From Dugong dugon (Eukaryota > Chordata > Mammalia > Sirenia > Dugongidae), in NCBI GenBank assembly GCA_030035585.1, contig CM057474.1:4520501-4584500 (forward strand): 64,000 bases of DNA. Direction: 5' to 3'. Position 1 is the first letter of the stretch. Every line of letters starts with the position of its first letter. Shown here piece after piece: positions 10,815-22,544 of the stretch. The notes under the pieces were generated by a model. The model was not told where the DNA came from, searched no databases, and saw only the letters and a program-made list of their open reading frames with translations. The position numbers were made by a program, and so were the translations under genes.

Positions 10815-11629
10815 CCAAAGTACTGCCCCCTAATTTTAGAGATGAAGAAAGTGAGGTCAGGGAAGCTTAAGTGAGATGTCCAGGATTGTGCAGGCATTTT
10901 GAGTTGGATGTGGGTTTGTCGAGTTGAGTTTTGGTAACAGTGGCACAAACTACTGGCTCTTCAGCCCTGTCCCCAGTCAATGGTCATTCTAGCCTACACC
11001 ATTTCTGCAAGACGAACACTGGCACTCTGGAAAACTAACCATCCTTGCAGGGTTGAATGGCCTGTAAGACACTGAGTCAGTCACTGGTTAAAAAATGTAA
11101 GAAATATTGTGAATCAGTTACTTGTTGACTCTACCTATAAGTAATATAGTTTATAGTAATCTTGAAGGTCTGTGAAAAGCTGGAAGCATTTGAGAACAGT
11201 GATGGTGAAGAAGCCAGGAGTAAAAGCGTCTGTGGCTCTCCCCTGTGCTTCCCTTCCCCCAGCTCCCATAATGTAACTGGATAAATACACGGAAGTCAAG
11301 ATGGTTTAAAACAATACGAGGGAGATTAAGTGGTCTATGGTTTTTCTTAACATAGCCTAAATCAATAATGTGAGATGGTTTCCTGTTAATGTTTAGGAGT
11401 TCACGCGTCTTAGCTTCCATCACTGTGAAGTCCTTTCCTGCCAATACCTGGTTTTATACGTTTTAAAAGTTGTCTATCTCATAGTCACAGTTAACCTTTT
11501 AGATAGCTCAGAGAATACAAGATGGCTGTCGTAGTTTCTTACGCAATTAAATGTTAATTACTTGACACTAAATCAGATTTTTCCCTCAGAACGTTTTCTT
11601 GATTTCCTGGACCTTCTAACCCTCACTGT
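10815..11629. other. Non-coding stretch
   Basis: A short MIR-like piece may lie at 10840-10920 ('gaagaaagtgaggtcaggg'). No gene was recognised. Confidence 0.35.
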
Positions 11630-11814
11630 GTGTGTATGATTCCGACTCATAGCAACCCTACAGGACAGAGTAGAACTGTTCCATAGGGTTTCCTAGGCTG
11701 TATTCTTTACAGGAACAGATTGCCAGGTTTTTCCCATGGAGAGGCTGGTGGGTCCCAACCACCAGTCTTTTGATTAGCAGCTGAGCATTTAACCATTGTG
11801 CCACCAGGGCTCCA
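11630..11814 (-). repeat. AfroSINE
   Basis: It carries 'gattccgactcatagcaac' and, at right, 'accattgtgccaccagggct', with the extra internal segment 'aggaacagattgccaggttt' seen in a longer AfroSINE form. Confidence 0.9.
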
Positions 11815-11892
11815 AATATGTATACATGTATGTATATGTATAAATTATATATGTCTAAATAAACAGGTGTGTGTATATATATATGTATGTGG
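11815..11892. repeat. TA/TG-rich microsatellite-like tract
   Basis: Imperfect 'atgtatatgta' and 'gtgtatatatatatgtatgt' units follow the SINE head. Confidence 0.8.
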
Positions 11893-12024
11893 TCTTCTAT
11901 CGTTCGAGCATCAAGAGACTGTCTTTGGTCCTGGATTATGATAACTTTTCAAAATTGTAATATCAAATGTTAAAGTTTCAGTTGTTTGACCAGTCAGAAC
12001 CAGAACTGCCCATAGACCCAGGTA

Positions 12025-12212
12025 GGTTTGCCAGATTTAACAAATAAAAATACAAGATACTTGAGTTACATTTGAATTTCAGATACACAATGAATAATTT
12101 TCAGTATATCCTATGCAGTGTTTGGGATATACTTATACTAAGAATTACTCATTGCGTATCTGAAATTCAAACAGAATGGGGCATCCTGTATCTTATCAGG
12201 GAGCCCTAGACC
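12025..12212. repeat. Palindromic DNA-transposon-like repeat
   Basis: Two arms read toward each other. The left arm has 'tttgaatttcagatacaca' and the right arm the reverse complement with 'gcgtatctgaaattcaaac'. The match extends to about 80 bp per arm with mismatches and small gaps, around a centre near 12115. Non-autonomous DNA transposons of ancient mammals have such structure; I do not name the family. Confidence 0.55.
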
Positions 12213-12219
12213 TATGCTG

Positions 12220-12832
12220 CTGGGGGACCCTGTACTAGGTCCCTGGCTGTAGAGGCTGCCCAGCGTCTCTCCTCAGGGTGAGCAGTCCTTGGTGCCAAAT
12301 GGACATACCGACCAGCCCCACACCCTTGTTACAGACCTTGCACGGGCTACTTGTGGCTCTAAAATCTCCTGCCTAAAGAGTAGTTGCCTCTAGAGCTCAG
12401 GGTGGCACCCAGAAGGACTGTTCTGGGGAAAAGTCTATAGTCCTTTTGAGTGTGACCCTAAGCTCAAGGTACGGCTAAGAGGTGACTGATAGGAGAGCGT
12501 GGATAGTGTTAGGGTATGTGGCTAAGGTGTCCACAGGTCCCGTAGGGAGGTAGGACAGTCAGAGGTGCAAAAAGAAGAGCAGGGCCTCCATTTTTACTCT
12601 CGTTCCAGGCCCCACAAATGTGACGGTGAGCTTACAGAGGGCTTCCTAGTCTCGTGTGTGTGTGTGTGTGTGATTTCCACTGGCTATCAGTTGAAGATGG
12701 GCACAGGTGTATAATGAGGACAGCGTGTAGGAGTTTCCACTTACAACGTATGGCTTCAATTGTTTAATTTGCTTCAATGGATCTGCTTTGGGGGAAGTCT
12801 GTTCCTCCTTGTAGAAATTTCATCAGTGGATG
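12220..12832. other. Non-coding stretch
   Basis: A short TG run lies at 12655-12672. No gene or clear repeat was found. Confidence 0.4.
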
Positions 12833-12849
12833 GGTATTTATTTATTTAT

Positions 12850-12987
12850 TTATTAATTAAAATATTTTATTGTACTTCAGGTGAAGGCTTACAGAACAAA
12901 CAGTTTCTCATGTAACAGTAGTACACATGCTGTTTTATGACATTGGTTAACAACCCCACAACATTTTAACCCTCTGAATTCTCAGCT
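12850..12987 (-). mobile_element. L1 3' UTR fragment A (split by a second L1 tail)
   Basis: The phrases 'attttattgtacttcaggtg' and 'catgtaacagtagtacaca' match the antisense L1 3' UTR also seen at 30714 and 41282. A TTTA repeat precedes it at 12836-12850. Confidence 0.7.
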
Positions 12988-13107
12988 TTTTTTTTTTTTG
13001 GTGAAAATACACATAGCCAAAGATACACCATTTCAAAACTTTTTACGTATACATTTAAGTGACATTGACTATGCTCTTCCAATTGTGCTGCCATTCTCAC
13101 CCAAGAC
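12988..13107 (-). mobile_element. L1 3' end of another subfamily, nested
   Basis: A T-run (12988-12999) is followed by 'ggtgaaaatacacatagcca' and 'taagtgacattgactatgct', matching the tail type at 34837 and 60050. Confidence 0.65.
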
Positions 13108-13310
13108 GAAGGCTTACAGGACAAAATAGCCTCCCATTTAACAGTTACTACAAATGTTGCCCTATATCAATGGTTAACAATCTCACAACACATCAACAGT
13201 ATCCTTACTCAACTTGTGTTCCTTATCATCAGCTTCCTACTCCCCCTCTGCCTTCTGGCCCTTGTCACTGGACTCCTGTACCTCGTTAGTCTCATTTAGT
13301 TTTACTGGGC
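13108..13310 (-). mobile_element. L1 3' UTR fragment B
   Basis: It starts again with 'cgaaggcttacaggacaaaa' and continues 'caatggttaacaatctcac', so it repeats fragment A in diverged form. This suggests two L1 tails adjacent or nested. Confidence 0.6.
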
Positions 13311-13311
13311 T

Positions 13312-13760
13312 GGAAAAAAAAAAAAAAATTAAAAAAACCAAAAACCATGTCACCATTAACAGCAAGACCACCATGAAGTAAATCCAGCATCTCTCGTCCG
13401 TACCGAGCTTTTTAAGCAATGGTTCCGCTGAATGGACCCAGGGGGCTCTGTTTAAGTGCTAGTCGTTCTCCAGGGGTATCTCAGAGTGCTGCAACACAAG
13501 CTTTGCACATTTTACAAGTAACACAGCGTGACTTGTAAGTACAGATTCTCTCTGTCAGGAAAAAAAAAAGTAGAAGGAAGTCATGAGAGAAAAGCAGGCT
13601 TTTGTGGAGCTACATACACTAGGTTGTTTACAGTATGAACAGTGCTTACTTAAGCTTAGAGAGAAAACTAAGCTAATAATTGCCTAGGGCTCGGGACTGC
13701 ATGAACGCACCGTTGGTACACGCCAGAAAGGGATTTTTTAAAAGGGCTCGTGGGATCAGT
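13312..13760. other. Non-coding stretch with A-rich runs
   Basis: A-runs lie at 13315-13328 and 13560-13569. No gene was recognised. Confidence 0.4.
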
Positions 13761-14150
13761 TAAAATTGCATTTGGCTTGCATGTAACAGGCACCCAACTG
13801 CAGTGGCGCAACAAAGTCGGGCGTCTATTTTTCTCTTGGAAGTAGCTCCGTGTAATAAGCTCTGTGACACCACAGAGGACCCAGGTTCTTCCTGCCTCCC
13901 CACTGTGCCACACTTGGCCCCTGGCTTTTTCCTCTTGCTTGCAAGATGGCTCCTGCTTCTCTAGGCAGGAAGCAGAAGGCTGAAGGGCAAAGTAACATTG
14001 GCACGTCTGTCTGCTTTTTAAAGAAGGTTACAAGCAGCAACTCTCGTGCATGTCTCACTGGGCATTCAAGTGTCAGAGGGCCACCCCCAGCTTCAAGGGA
14101 GTCTGAGGTGGTGAGTGTTTCAGTGGGGCACATTTCTACCCTGAACAATA
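13760..14150. repeat. Possible ancient LTR-like relic
   Basis: The phrases 'gcttgcaagatggctcctgc' and 'catgtctcactgggcattc' have the flavour of an old mammalian LTR or MER element seen antisense. Both-strand open frames here have no protein similarity that I recognise. Confidence 0.25.
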
Positions 14151-14539
14151 TGCTGGTTCTCTTAGGAAGGAGAACAGTAAAGGTGGACATTGGGCAGGCT
14201 ATTAGCCATCTCTGCCACAGATGCAAACAAGTATATAAACTCTTCAAAACACAAGACATTGTTCCTCCCAAGACACCTAAAAAATCCATCACTACAGTAA
14301 CTTAAATAGATACGAATAGGACAAATAATAATTGCAACCAACACTTATTTTCAAGTGCTATTTATTTGCCCAAAAATTACTCCACAGGTTGAGAGATTGT
14401 CTCTCCAGATGTTTATACAATAGACCTGAGTATCAGCTAGTCAAAAATTCTTTACCACATTATGCAATTTCCTTTTTGTTATAAAAACTGGATTGTTAGC
14501 AGATATAATACACCTCAACTTTAAAACATTTAACCCTGA

Positions 14540-14786
14540 CAACTAAAATGACAATATTTATTAAATGCATGGTATAATTAAAGCAATGCAGAGATGAGCA
14601 AAATGATCCCTGCCTTCCTGGAGCTTATGACCTGGTAGGGCGATATGAGAATACGCTTCACGGAAAAGACGTTGGAGATAACGCTTTATATAGAGTGCAA
14701 CAATATGGAGATAGAAGGGGTGGAGCCAGTTCAGGCAACTATGGGTAATCCAAACCCACGTTGATGGAATTCTAGTGTGTCTCCTA
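14540..14786. repeat. Possible MIR/MIR3-like relic
   Basis: The run 'ccctgccttcctggagctta' followed by 'tggtagggcgatatgagaa' resembles a MIR-family element. Support is weak. Confidence 0.35.
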
Positions 14787-15023
14787 CCTGGGTGGTGCAA
14801 ATGGTTCGGCTAGCTGCTAACTGAAAGGTTGGAGGTTGTGTCTACCCAGAGGCACCTCGGAAGAAAGGCCTGGTGATCTACTTCTGAAAATCAGCCGATG
14901 AGAACCCTATGGATCACAACATTCCAATTTGCAACTGATTGCATGGTCCAGGGCCGGGCAGCTTTTCCCTTGTGCATGCGGTCACCATGAGTCGAGGCCG
15001 ACTTGATGACAGTTAACAAGTGT
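14787..15023 (+). repeat. AfroSINE, variant type
   Basis: It opens 'acctgggtggtgcaaatggt' and carries 'aaaggcctggtgatctactt', then 'gtcaccatgagtcgaggcc'. About 50 bp of extra sequence sits between the middle and the tail. Confidence 0.85.
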
Positions 15024-15024
15024 T

Positions 15025-15599
15025 GTGCACCGAGCACCCTACGGGGTGAGCCCAAGGCTAAGCTGAGTTTCCACACTTCACATACAAGCCCGCCTCACTT
15101 GAGGTCTTGGATGGTTTATGAAATGGAAGGTGACTTTGGGATGAAGCATGTAATCAAAGCAACTTAAAGGAAGATGAGTAACAAACACTTTGAAAACAGT
15201 GCTAAATGCTAATAATTAAGTGTTGTTACAGGAACTTCAAATTATCCATTGATTAATGGACACGAAGCCTCCAAATGCATTTTCAAAAAATTTCTGTGGA
15301 TAATTCTGACCTGTGGTTAATTTAAAACATTTCATTTCACTTAAAAGAATGTACTGTCTTCAATCTTGGACTCACATGGAACTCTTATCACATGGAACTT
15401 TCAATCTGCCACCTAAAAAAATTTCCACTTTCTATGAAAAGACAGGATTACATAATTTTTCAAGAGATTGTCATTTTCGCCTCTATTTCTGATCTCGTTA
15501 TTTAAGACAACAGAAGAATATTAATTTAAGAGAACAAAAAAGAGTCCTTGGCATTTCTACATAACCTTCCGGTGTTTTCTGCTCAATTACAACATAAAA
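15025..15599. other. Non-coding stretch upstream of the CpG island
   Basis: AT-rich DNA. No exon or repeat was recognised. Confidence 0.4.
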
Positions 15600-16420
15600 A
15601 CAGGTACTCGCGGTGGCAGAGAGGGCAGCTACAGTGCCCGGGAAGAAACTTCGGATTTTACAAATAACTTGGTGGGAAGGCGGCCGCCGGCCGGCTCTCC
15701 CTCTGAGCAGCCTCCATGGTGGACTACTTCCTCGCCGAGCTCCTCTTCCCCTTCCCTCCTCCGGCCCCACTGCCAGCCTGTGCCCGCGCCCACACTCCTC
15801 GCGGCGCCGTCCTCCTGCGCCAACGTGGCGGAGCGCACAGGTCGGCCGGGTCAGGTGGTTGGGTGACGCCCCGGGAAAGCGCTCTTCGCCGAGGGCGGGC
15901 GGCGCCGCCGCGCCCGACGCCTCCTGGGGGTGGGGACTTGGCCCGGGTCGGCGGCAGAGCGAGCGCGGAGGAGCTCGGCGCGGCACGGCGGGTGATCCGA
16001 GCTGGGACGGGCTGCAGGCGGCGGAGGCGCCGAGGACGCGGCGCGGCAGGCTGGAGACATGGACCGAGGCGAGCCAGGTGAGGCGCTGGCACCCGCCGGC
16101 ACGGGGCCCCCGGCTGGGCGCGGGACTGCGTGCGGCCCGGTGCCTACCCGGGTGCCGGTCTCAGTAGCCCGCGCCGCAAGTTGTCTCTCTCCGTTCCGGA
16201 TCCGGCATCGTGGGGGCCGAGGCGGAGGAAGCGGCACTCGCGCTCGGAGCGGGCTGCTGGGGCCGCGCGCCCGGGTGCGAGAGTGTGCCGGTGGGTGCGG
16301 GAGGTTTCGGGAGCGGAGCCGGGGATGCAGACCGCGAGGCGCTGTGGATGGAGAGCTGCGTCTGGGCAGTCCAGTAGAGCCGAGCTTTTGTAAGTGATGG
16401 TTACAAAACCGTGGATCATT
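15600..16420 (+). promoter_or_regulatory. TPD52: CpG island and probable TPD52 alternative promoter
   Basis: This is the only extended GC-rich, CpG-dense block in the window, and the flanking sequence on both sides is AT-rich and CpG-poor. It contains a GC-box core (gggcggg at 15893-15899), a CRE-like gtgacgcc at about 15863, and many gcggcg blocks. No TATA box is evident, as is usual for CpG-island promoters. It surrounds the short coding exon at 16059-16077, so the GC-rich sequence just upstream of 16059 is probably 5' UTR. The transcription start cannot be placed from sequence alone. Open reading frames of 60-200 codons appear on both strands here only because stop codons are rare in GC-rich DNA; they are not believed to be genes. 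Confidence 0.8.
16059..16077 (+). CDS. TPD52: TPD52 alternative first coding exon (partial gene, exon 1 only)
   Basis: The exon encodes MDRGEP plus the first base of a glycine codon, and is followed directly by a GT donor (gtgagg at 16078). The start context is good, with a purine (G) at -3 and G at +4. From memory, human TPD52 short isoform begins MDRGEQ, and the next exon starts with GLLRTDP; the codon split G|GN after residue 6 agrees with this. TPD52 is a small cytoplasmic coiled-coil protein of about 184 residues, implicated in vesicle trafficking and often overexpressed in carcinomas. Only the first 6 residues are here, so the coiled coil and phosphorylation sites lie on exons beyond the window. 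The sixth residue is P rather than the remembered human Q. An alternative reading is that a different gene starts MDRGEP, but CpG island, Kozak context, donor and phase together favour TPD52. Confidence 0.72.
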
Positions 16421-16689
16421 TCGCCCCCGAAGATGGAAGTAGGATCCTCTTCCCCTCATTCACTTAACGTGCTGGTTTCTAGTTAAGGTGGTTAGGCTTT
16501 TTGGTGAGGTTTCACTCTATGGCCTTGGCTTTGGATGCAGATATTTATTAGACGAAGTGTCTCCAAATTGCAGAGTGGTGTTTGTGGGGTTATTTGGAGG
16601 ACGGGAGCTTTTCTTTAATAAGGATCTTCTTTTACCCATCCACGTGCAACCCCACAACACAAAATCCATAGTCTGATTTACCATGATTT

Positions 16690-16800
16690 TATAGTGACCC
16701 TGTAGGAGAGAGTAGAACTGCCGCATAGGGTTTCCAAGGAGCTGATGGTGGATTCAAACTGCTGACCTCTTCGTTCGCAGCCAAGCTCTTAACCACGGTG
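16690..16800 (-). repeat. AfroSINE, truncated
   Basis: The core 'gtagaactgccgcatagggt' and the head 'cgcagccaagctcttaacca' are present. The 3' part is degenerate. It lies just inside the TPD52 intron. Confidence 0.8.
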
Positions 16801-17666
16801 AATTTACCACAGCCTTAGATGCATTTGTTTCTTAGATAGCAACTGAAGTGAAATTGCCCAGATAGAATCATTGTATAAGAGAGATGTAGCAATAGCAGAG
16901 CATGGTTTTCAGATTTCAGATTGCTTCATCCTAGAGATCTGATAATAACCCAGTGATTGTAACAAAGAGATGTGGGACAGGACTTAAAGAAAGATAGGTA
17001 AACACTAAAGTTTTGGGAAGGGGAGGTAGGAATCACTTCTTTTGGGAGCTCTGGTACAACAGTTTTTATTTCTTTGCTTATTACTTTCCCATATTTGCCT
17101 GCACACGTACGTGTTTTTAGGTAAACACAAGCATATTCCATATATATTATTTTGTATTTTACTTTTGATAACTTAGATGATAGAATCTTCCAATCTTTCC
17201 TCTTCTCCCACCCCTGAAATTAATCTCACACTTAACATATGAGCACTTACAAACATTGTATATAATATATAATAAATATGGTACACACATTTTATATATA
17301 TATTATGCATATATATGCACACACACATAAACACCCTCACACACATATATTATTGTCCAGATTTTAAGCTTCTTGAGGTTAGAAACGTTGCTTCATATTT
17401 GCTCCTCATTTGGTAACATGGTGATTTGCAAATAGTAAACATTCACGTGTTTGAGTCGGGAAGCTTGTGGTGCGTCTCAGATCCCTTGTTAGGAGAAGGT
17501 CTAGGGACCATCTAAGCCAGCATTGTGCATATTTGTGTATTTATGCGTCTTACATTGTAGTCATATTTTACGTGGTATTTTTTAGAGTCAGGATACTTGT
17601 GAAAGTAGATGAAATAGCTGTTTTTGACTTAGGTGAATGGGATGACTGATTTTGTTAGATTTTGTG

Positions 17667-17767
17667 CACCAGCTGCTCCTTGGAAACCCCGTGGGGCAGT
17701 TCTCCTCTGCCCCATAGTGGCGCTGTGAGTCGGAGGGGACTCCGCGGCGACAGGCTTGCTGTTTGGT
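17667..17767 (+). repeat. AfroSINE, 5' truncated
   Basis: It starts within the body at 'caccagctgctccttggaaa' and runs through 'gtgagtcggaggggactccg'. Confidence 0.85.
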
Positions 17768-17972
17768 GTTTTGTTCTAGCTTGGCTGGTGAGAGTCGTCC
17801 TCATTAGGACCTCAGCAGTGTCCCGGTTTACTAAGACGCTGTGTTGTTTTTGTAGGACTAGTTTTAAGTATCTAATGCTAAGGCTTATTTTATACATTTT
17901 TTGGTTTATAAGAGGTCTTTTCTGTCTTTAATTTTCAAATTTTTTTTTGGTCAAGATGTTTGTTAGTACTGT

Positions 17973-18139
17973 TAAAAAAGAAAACCAAACCAGTTGCAGT
18001 TGCGTGGATTCCGACTCACAGAGACCCTGTAGGACAGAGTAGAGCTGCCCTATAGAGTTTCAGGGGGTGGCTGGTGGATTCATACTGCTGACATTTTGAT
18101 TGGCAGCTGAGCTCTTAACCTCTGCGCCACCAGGGCTCC
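17973..18139 (-). repeat. AfroSINE with 13-bp target duplication
   Basis: A complete copy is flanked by TTGTTAGTACTGT at 17960-17972 and 18140-18152. The A-rich 3' end adjoins the left duplication as 'taaaaaagaaaaccaaacc', typical of LINE-driven insertion. Confidence 0.93.
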
Positions 18140-18152
18140 TTGTTAGTACTGT

Positions 18153-20150
18153 GAGTCCCCGTTTTTAATTGTCATTCCTGAGGGCGAGGGAAAGGCGTCC
18201 TTTCCATGTGGCGAGTGTGGAGGAGTTAGCTTAGAATGAAGGATGAGTTAGTCACTTCCCTTGCGACGGTCAGCGGGCTCTCCCCCAGCTTCTCTGGGTA
18301 GGAACCACATGACCTTTGGTACACTTACAGTTCTGTTGGCCTGGATTGCCTTTCCACCTTAGGTCTGTTTTCACCAGACTCAGTTTAGTGAGGCTTTGCC
18401 TTTCATCTTTAGGTTCCGAGGGCACACACACGGTAGATGCTCCGAAATGCTTGTTTAAGAGCGGCTTCCAGCTGCTGGAACCTCCGATGTCCCCCAGGCC
18501 TGCCTCTGCGTCCCATTTCCTCTTGCACTTTTTCCTCTGTTCTCAAGAAGCAGAACTCTGTGGTTAGGTGAAGAAAGTTGAGGGTGAGTTTATATGTAAG
18601 ACCTTTGAACTGGCAGGGTAGATGAGTCAGTCTTCAATGAATCTGTAGCGAGACTTGGCTGCAAGTGAAGGAGACGGATCCTGGGATTTTAAACCTGCAT
18701 ATTTACCCACCCTGCTGGCTGAAATAAGATGTAAAACTCTGGGATTTTCTCGTGACTTGTGATTTTTGCTAAGTATTTAGAACTAAATTAGACAATTTTA
18801 GGATTTGTTTAACTTTTTAATAGGAAGGGAGTTTTGTTACTTTTGCCTATCCCTTAGAAAAAAAACACTTGAGATGCAAAATTAAATGCCCACCTTTTGT
18901 TTTAAATGCATTTCTCTATTGAAAATGTCTCTTTAAACCCTTTTTTTTAATGAAGTTGTCAAAATTCATCCTTTGATACCAGTTTATTTAACAGTTTATA
19001 AAGTTTAAAAAATAAACACAGGAATTTTCCTCGTTTTTTTCAACTGTTTGTTCTAATGTTCTTTAGTATCTCTCATTTTCCACCCCATCTCATACCCAGA
19101 TCTTGCAGACAGTACTCTGCTTGTTTTTGAGAACTCAAAGTCAGCTGACTTAGAATACCTTCAACTCCCAGAATTTCTAAGCAGTAGGAGGCCCAGCACC
19201 TTTAACGTGGAGTATTTCCTACTTTGAAAGGGCAGTGCCGTGTGCTTACTAGAGCATCCATTATGGAAAAAACCTGACTGCCTTTTATGGGGCTGAATCA
19301 ATATTTATACTTGAGTACTGTCTTATGTTAGTAATAACCTTTAGCTGAGCACCATTGTACTGAAGTGACAGTCACCTCGCATGCCATTCAGCATTTTAGC
19401 TGTGTTTGATTTAAAAAAAAAAAAAAAAAAAAAAATCCAAGCTTTGTTATTTTAAGGGAAGAGGGAAAGCTGCTGGGGCCACAAAACTGGGGAGAGGGAA
19501 GAGCTGCAAGAAAACAGAGCAGTACAAGAGTATGCCCATGTAATTTCAGCATTGCATCTATGCTTTAGAAATAACAAAAATGTGAGATATGTCATTTATT
19601 TAAAAGCAAAACAAATGGATAGGTGAATTGATGACAGTTTTGAGGGACCGCCCACAAATCTCTCGGTGAGACCTGCCCATGCTGTTAATGTCTTTGGTCA
19701 ATAGTCCCGCTTTCCATATGGCGCTAATGTCTTTGTTAGCTCCTGTTCACTTGCCTTTATTTTTACGGAGCAGCCTGCCTTGTCCCTAGGGGAAAAGCTG
19801 AGTGGTGGGAGGCCTCTCATCTTTTATTGAGATCTCACAACAGAATAATGTATGCATGCAGTAGAAGCAAATATTCTCGTAGTTCAAAACAAAGAAGAAC
19901 CTCAGACCCACTGAACTGTGCTGCTGATCTTTTTATTGTAGGGCTAAGATTATTTTATATTTCTCTTGGGGTTAATTATTTCTGTTTGAATTGTTGACTG
20001 TTGTAAAAGCTCTCTGAGACCTTTCTAAACCTTACTGAAACTGGATGGGTACTGGTTGTACCGAGGCCATGACCTTACCTATGTATTTTTATTAGAAAAA
20101 CATCCAAGGGATTCAAACGCTTGGTGAAAGTATTTAAAAAAAAAAAAAAA
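18153..20150. other. Intronic stretch, no gene seen
   Basis: It contains a 23-base A-run at 19413-19435 and a second at 20136-20149. No exon was recognised. Confidence 0.4.
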
Positions 20151-20784
20151 GGAAGAAATGCTTTTTGATACCTAATAGTGTTGGTTCATTTTAGGAAAAT
20201 CAGAGAATATAGATAAGGAAAAAGAAAAGAAAATCACCTATAAACCCATTTTGAAAAATTGCTGTCAGTTGTATGATGTATTGGTGTATTTCTGTCCATA
20301 TAGCCATTCTTTGAAATAAGCAGATTACAAAATAATCTCTTATTGAATAGCCCATTTTGTGACTTGCCTTTATTTATTTTTACTCAATATATTGTTTAAA
20401 CATACTTCTCCCATGTTGATTTGACTAGTATCACTAGGTAATTAATACATATGACACAGAATTGAAAAGGGCGAAAAAGTTGTAAATTGTGAAATCACCC
20501 TCCCATCCCTATCTTCAAAGCTGTTTCCTCTCCCAGGATGCAACATTGTCACTAGTTTCTTATCTATCCATCTGGAGAGATTGTATGTGTGTATGTATAC
20601 ACCTGTACACACACGTGCACATGGGTGCACACACACATTGAAACAGATATGTGTGGGTATCTTTTATAAACTGTAGCACATAAGTTGTTTTCTTCACTTA
20701 AATACAGTACATGTTTTGGAGATCCTTCAGGACCCTGTTATATAGAGCAACTTCATTTTGAATGGATATAGAATGGCCTGTTCC

Positions 20785-20989
20785 ACCCCAATCCATTGCC
20801 ATCAAGCCTATTCCAACTCACATCGACCCTATAGGACAGAGTAGAACTGCCCCTCAGGGTTTCCAAGGCTGTCAATCTTTACGGAAGCGGACTGCCACAT
20901 CTTTTTCCTGCAGAGAGGCTGGTGGGTTTGAACCACAGACCTTTCATTTAGCAGCCAAGCACTTCAACCACTGCACCGCCAGGGCTCCT
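20785..20989 (-). repeat. AfroSINE, long form
   Basis: 'gccatcaagcctattccaac' at left, an internal 'tttacggaagcggactgcca', and 'ccactgcaccgccagggctc' at right. Confidence 0.9.
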
Positions 20990-22190
20990 TAGATGTACCA
21001 CAACAGACAGTACACGTTTAACTTGTTATCTGTTCATGGACATAATATTTCGCTATTAAAACAAAGCTGAAGCAGATATATTTGTCTGTAAGCCATCTCA
21101 TCAATGTGTCAGTATGTTTTGTAGGAAAAATTCCTTGAAGAATATGACTGTTCAGTTTTGATACTGCCAAATTGCTCCCTGTAGAAGTGGTGCCAGTTAT
21201 TCTTCACCAGCAATGTGTGAGCGTCTGCCTCTCCACACCACACAGCCAGGGTGTTGTCACATGTTTTGATCTTTCTTACAAAAGTGGTTGCTCAGTATGT
21301 ATATATATAGGTATATTTGTCTTAATATAAAGACGGTTGTATTTCCTTTGGTATGTTTAAGATCTATATTTTCTATGAAATGTCTGCTCCAGTTCTTTGC
21401 CAGTTTTTCTACTGTATCATTTATCTTTTTATTCTTGACTTGTAGAATGCAGCCGTCTGTGCATGATGTGATTTGCTAAGATATGTATTTCCTAGTTTGT
21501 CATGCCTTTTTTGACTTTATTGTGAATTTTTTCCAAGCAGAAATAATTGATGACTCATTTATGTTTCTAACTTTTGATCATTCTTAGAAATAGCTTCTTC
21601 CCTTTGAGTTTATGTTTTTATGGTTTTATTTTACATTTAAATCTGTCATCCATCTGGGATTTATTTTGGCAAAAAGTATAAGGTATGAATTTTAACCCCC
21701 CACCCTTTCATGGCTATCTAATTGCCCAGCACCATTCATTGACTAATGGATTTTTCCTCTACTGATTTAAAATGCAACTGTTATCACATTCCAGATTCCT
21801 GTATTCTTTTCTGTTGATATGTCTATTTGCTCACTGCCAGCAACCAAACTATTTACATTCTTATAGCTTTATAATATGTAAAAAAGTCTGGAAGGGCTGG
21901 TTTCCCCTGATTATACTATTTTTTTCCCCCCTCAGAATTTTCCTGGCTTTTCTTGCCAGATTTTATTTCCAAATGAACATTAAAATCAACTTGTCTAGGT
22001 GACCATTTGACAGAAATCCTGTTGGCATATTTTCCTCCCTTTCTCCCTCTCTTTCTTCCTCCTTCCCTCCCTGTGATTAGAGTTTGGTCTATTTCTTTAT
22101 TGAATGCCCCATATACATTCATCATGGTCATACTGTATATACAGTTTTGTATTCTGATTTGGAAACTATGAGATCACAAGAATTCTACCA
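20990..22190 (-). mobile_element. Old L1 LINE relic (ORF2 3' half)
   Basis: Several antisense L1 landmarks occur in order: 'cttcaccagcaatgtgtga', 'gtctgctccagttctttgcc', 'taattgcccagcaccattca' and 'ttttcctggcttttcttgcc'. It is strongly diverged, consistent with an ancient L1M-type copy. Confidence 0.55.
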
Positions 22191-22334
22191 TATTAAAAAA
22201 AAATCCCCCAAGCTGTAATTTTTGATTAGTGCACCATTTGGATGTTTATTTAACCTTTCCTCTGCTGAACTGTGGTTTGCTTTCCATTTTTGCTATTAGA
22301 ATGCTTTAAGAGAAATTATTTTTAGATGGTTATT

Positions 22335-22543
22335 GGAGCCCTGATGGCACAGTGGTTAAGAGCTCAGCTGCTAACCAAAAGGTCGGTGGTTCTTACCCAC
22401 CAGACGCTGTGCGGGAGAAAGATGTGGCAGTCTGCTTCCGTAAAGATTGACAGCCTTGGAAATCCCAAGGGGTACTTCTGCTCTGTCCTGTAGGGTGGCT
22501 GTGAGTCGGAATCAATGTGACAGCAACGGGTGTGTTTTTTTTT
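22335..22543 (+). repeat. AfroSINE, long form
   Basis: A full copy from 'ggagccctgatggcacagtg' to 'agtcggaatcaatgtgacag' with a T-rich end. Confidence 0.92.
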
Positions 22544-22544
22544 A

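Noticed and set aside
13825..14305. 155- and 119-codon opposite-strand frames as a novel gene
   Set aside because: The region looks like an old repeat relic, both strands are open to a similar extent, and no motif or start context stood out.
15498..16459. Several long overlapping open frames on both strands in the CpG island (up to about 200 codons)
   Set aside because: Compositional: arginine-, proline- and alanine-rich translations without domains, mutually overlapping on both strands, and crossing the splice donor at 16078.
22335..22410. tRNA genes at AfroSINE heads (A-box/B-box-like sequence)
   Set aside because: The tRNA-like heads occur only as part of the SINE body, lack complete cloverleaf and are repeated throughout the window.
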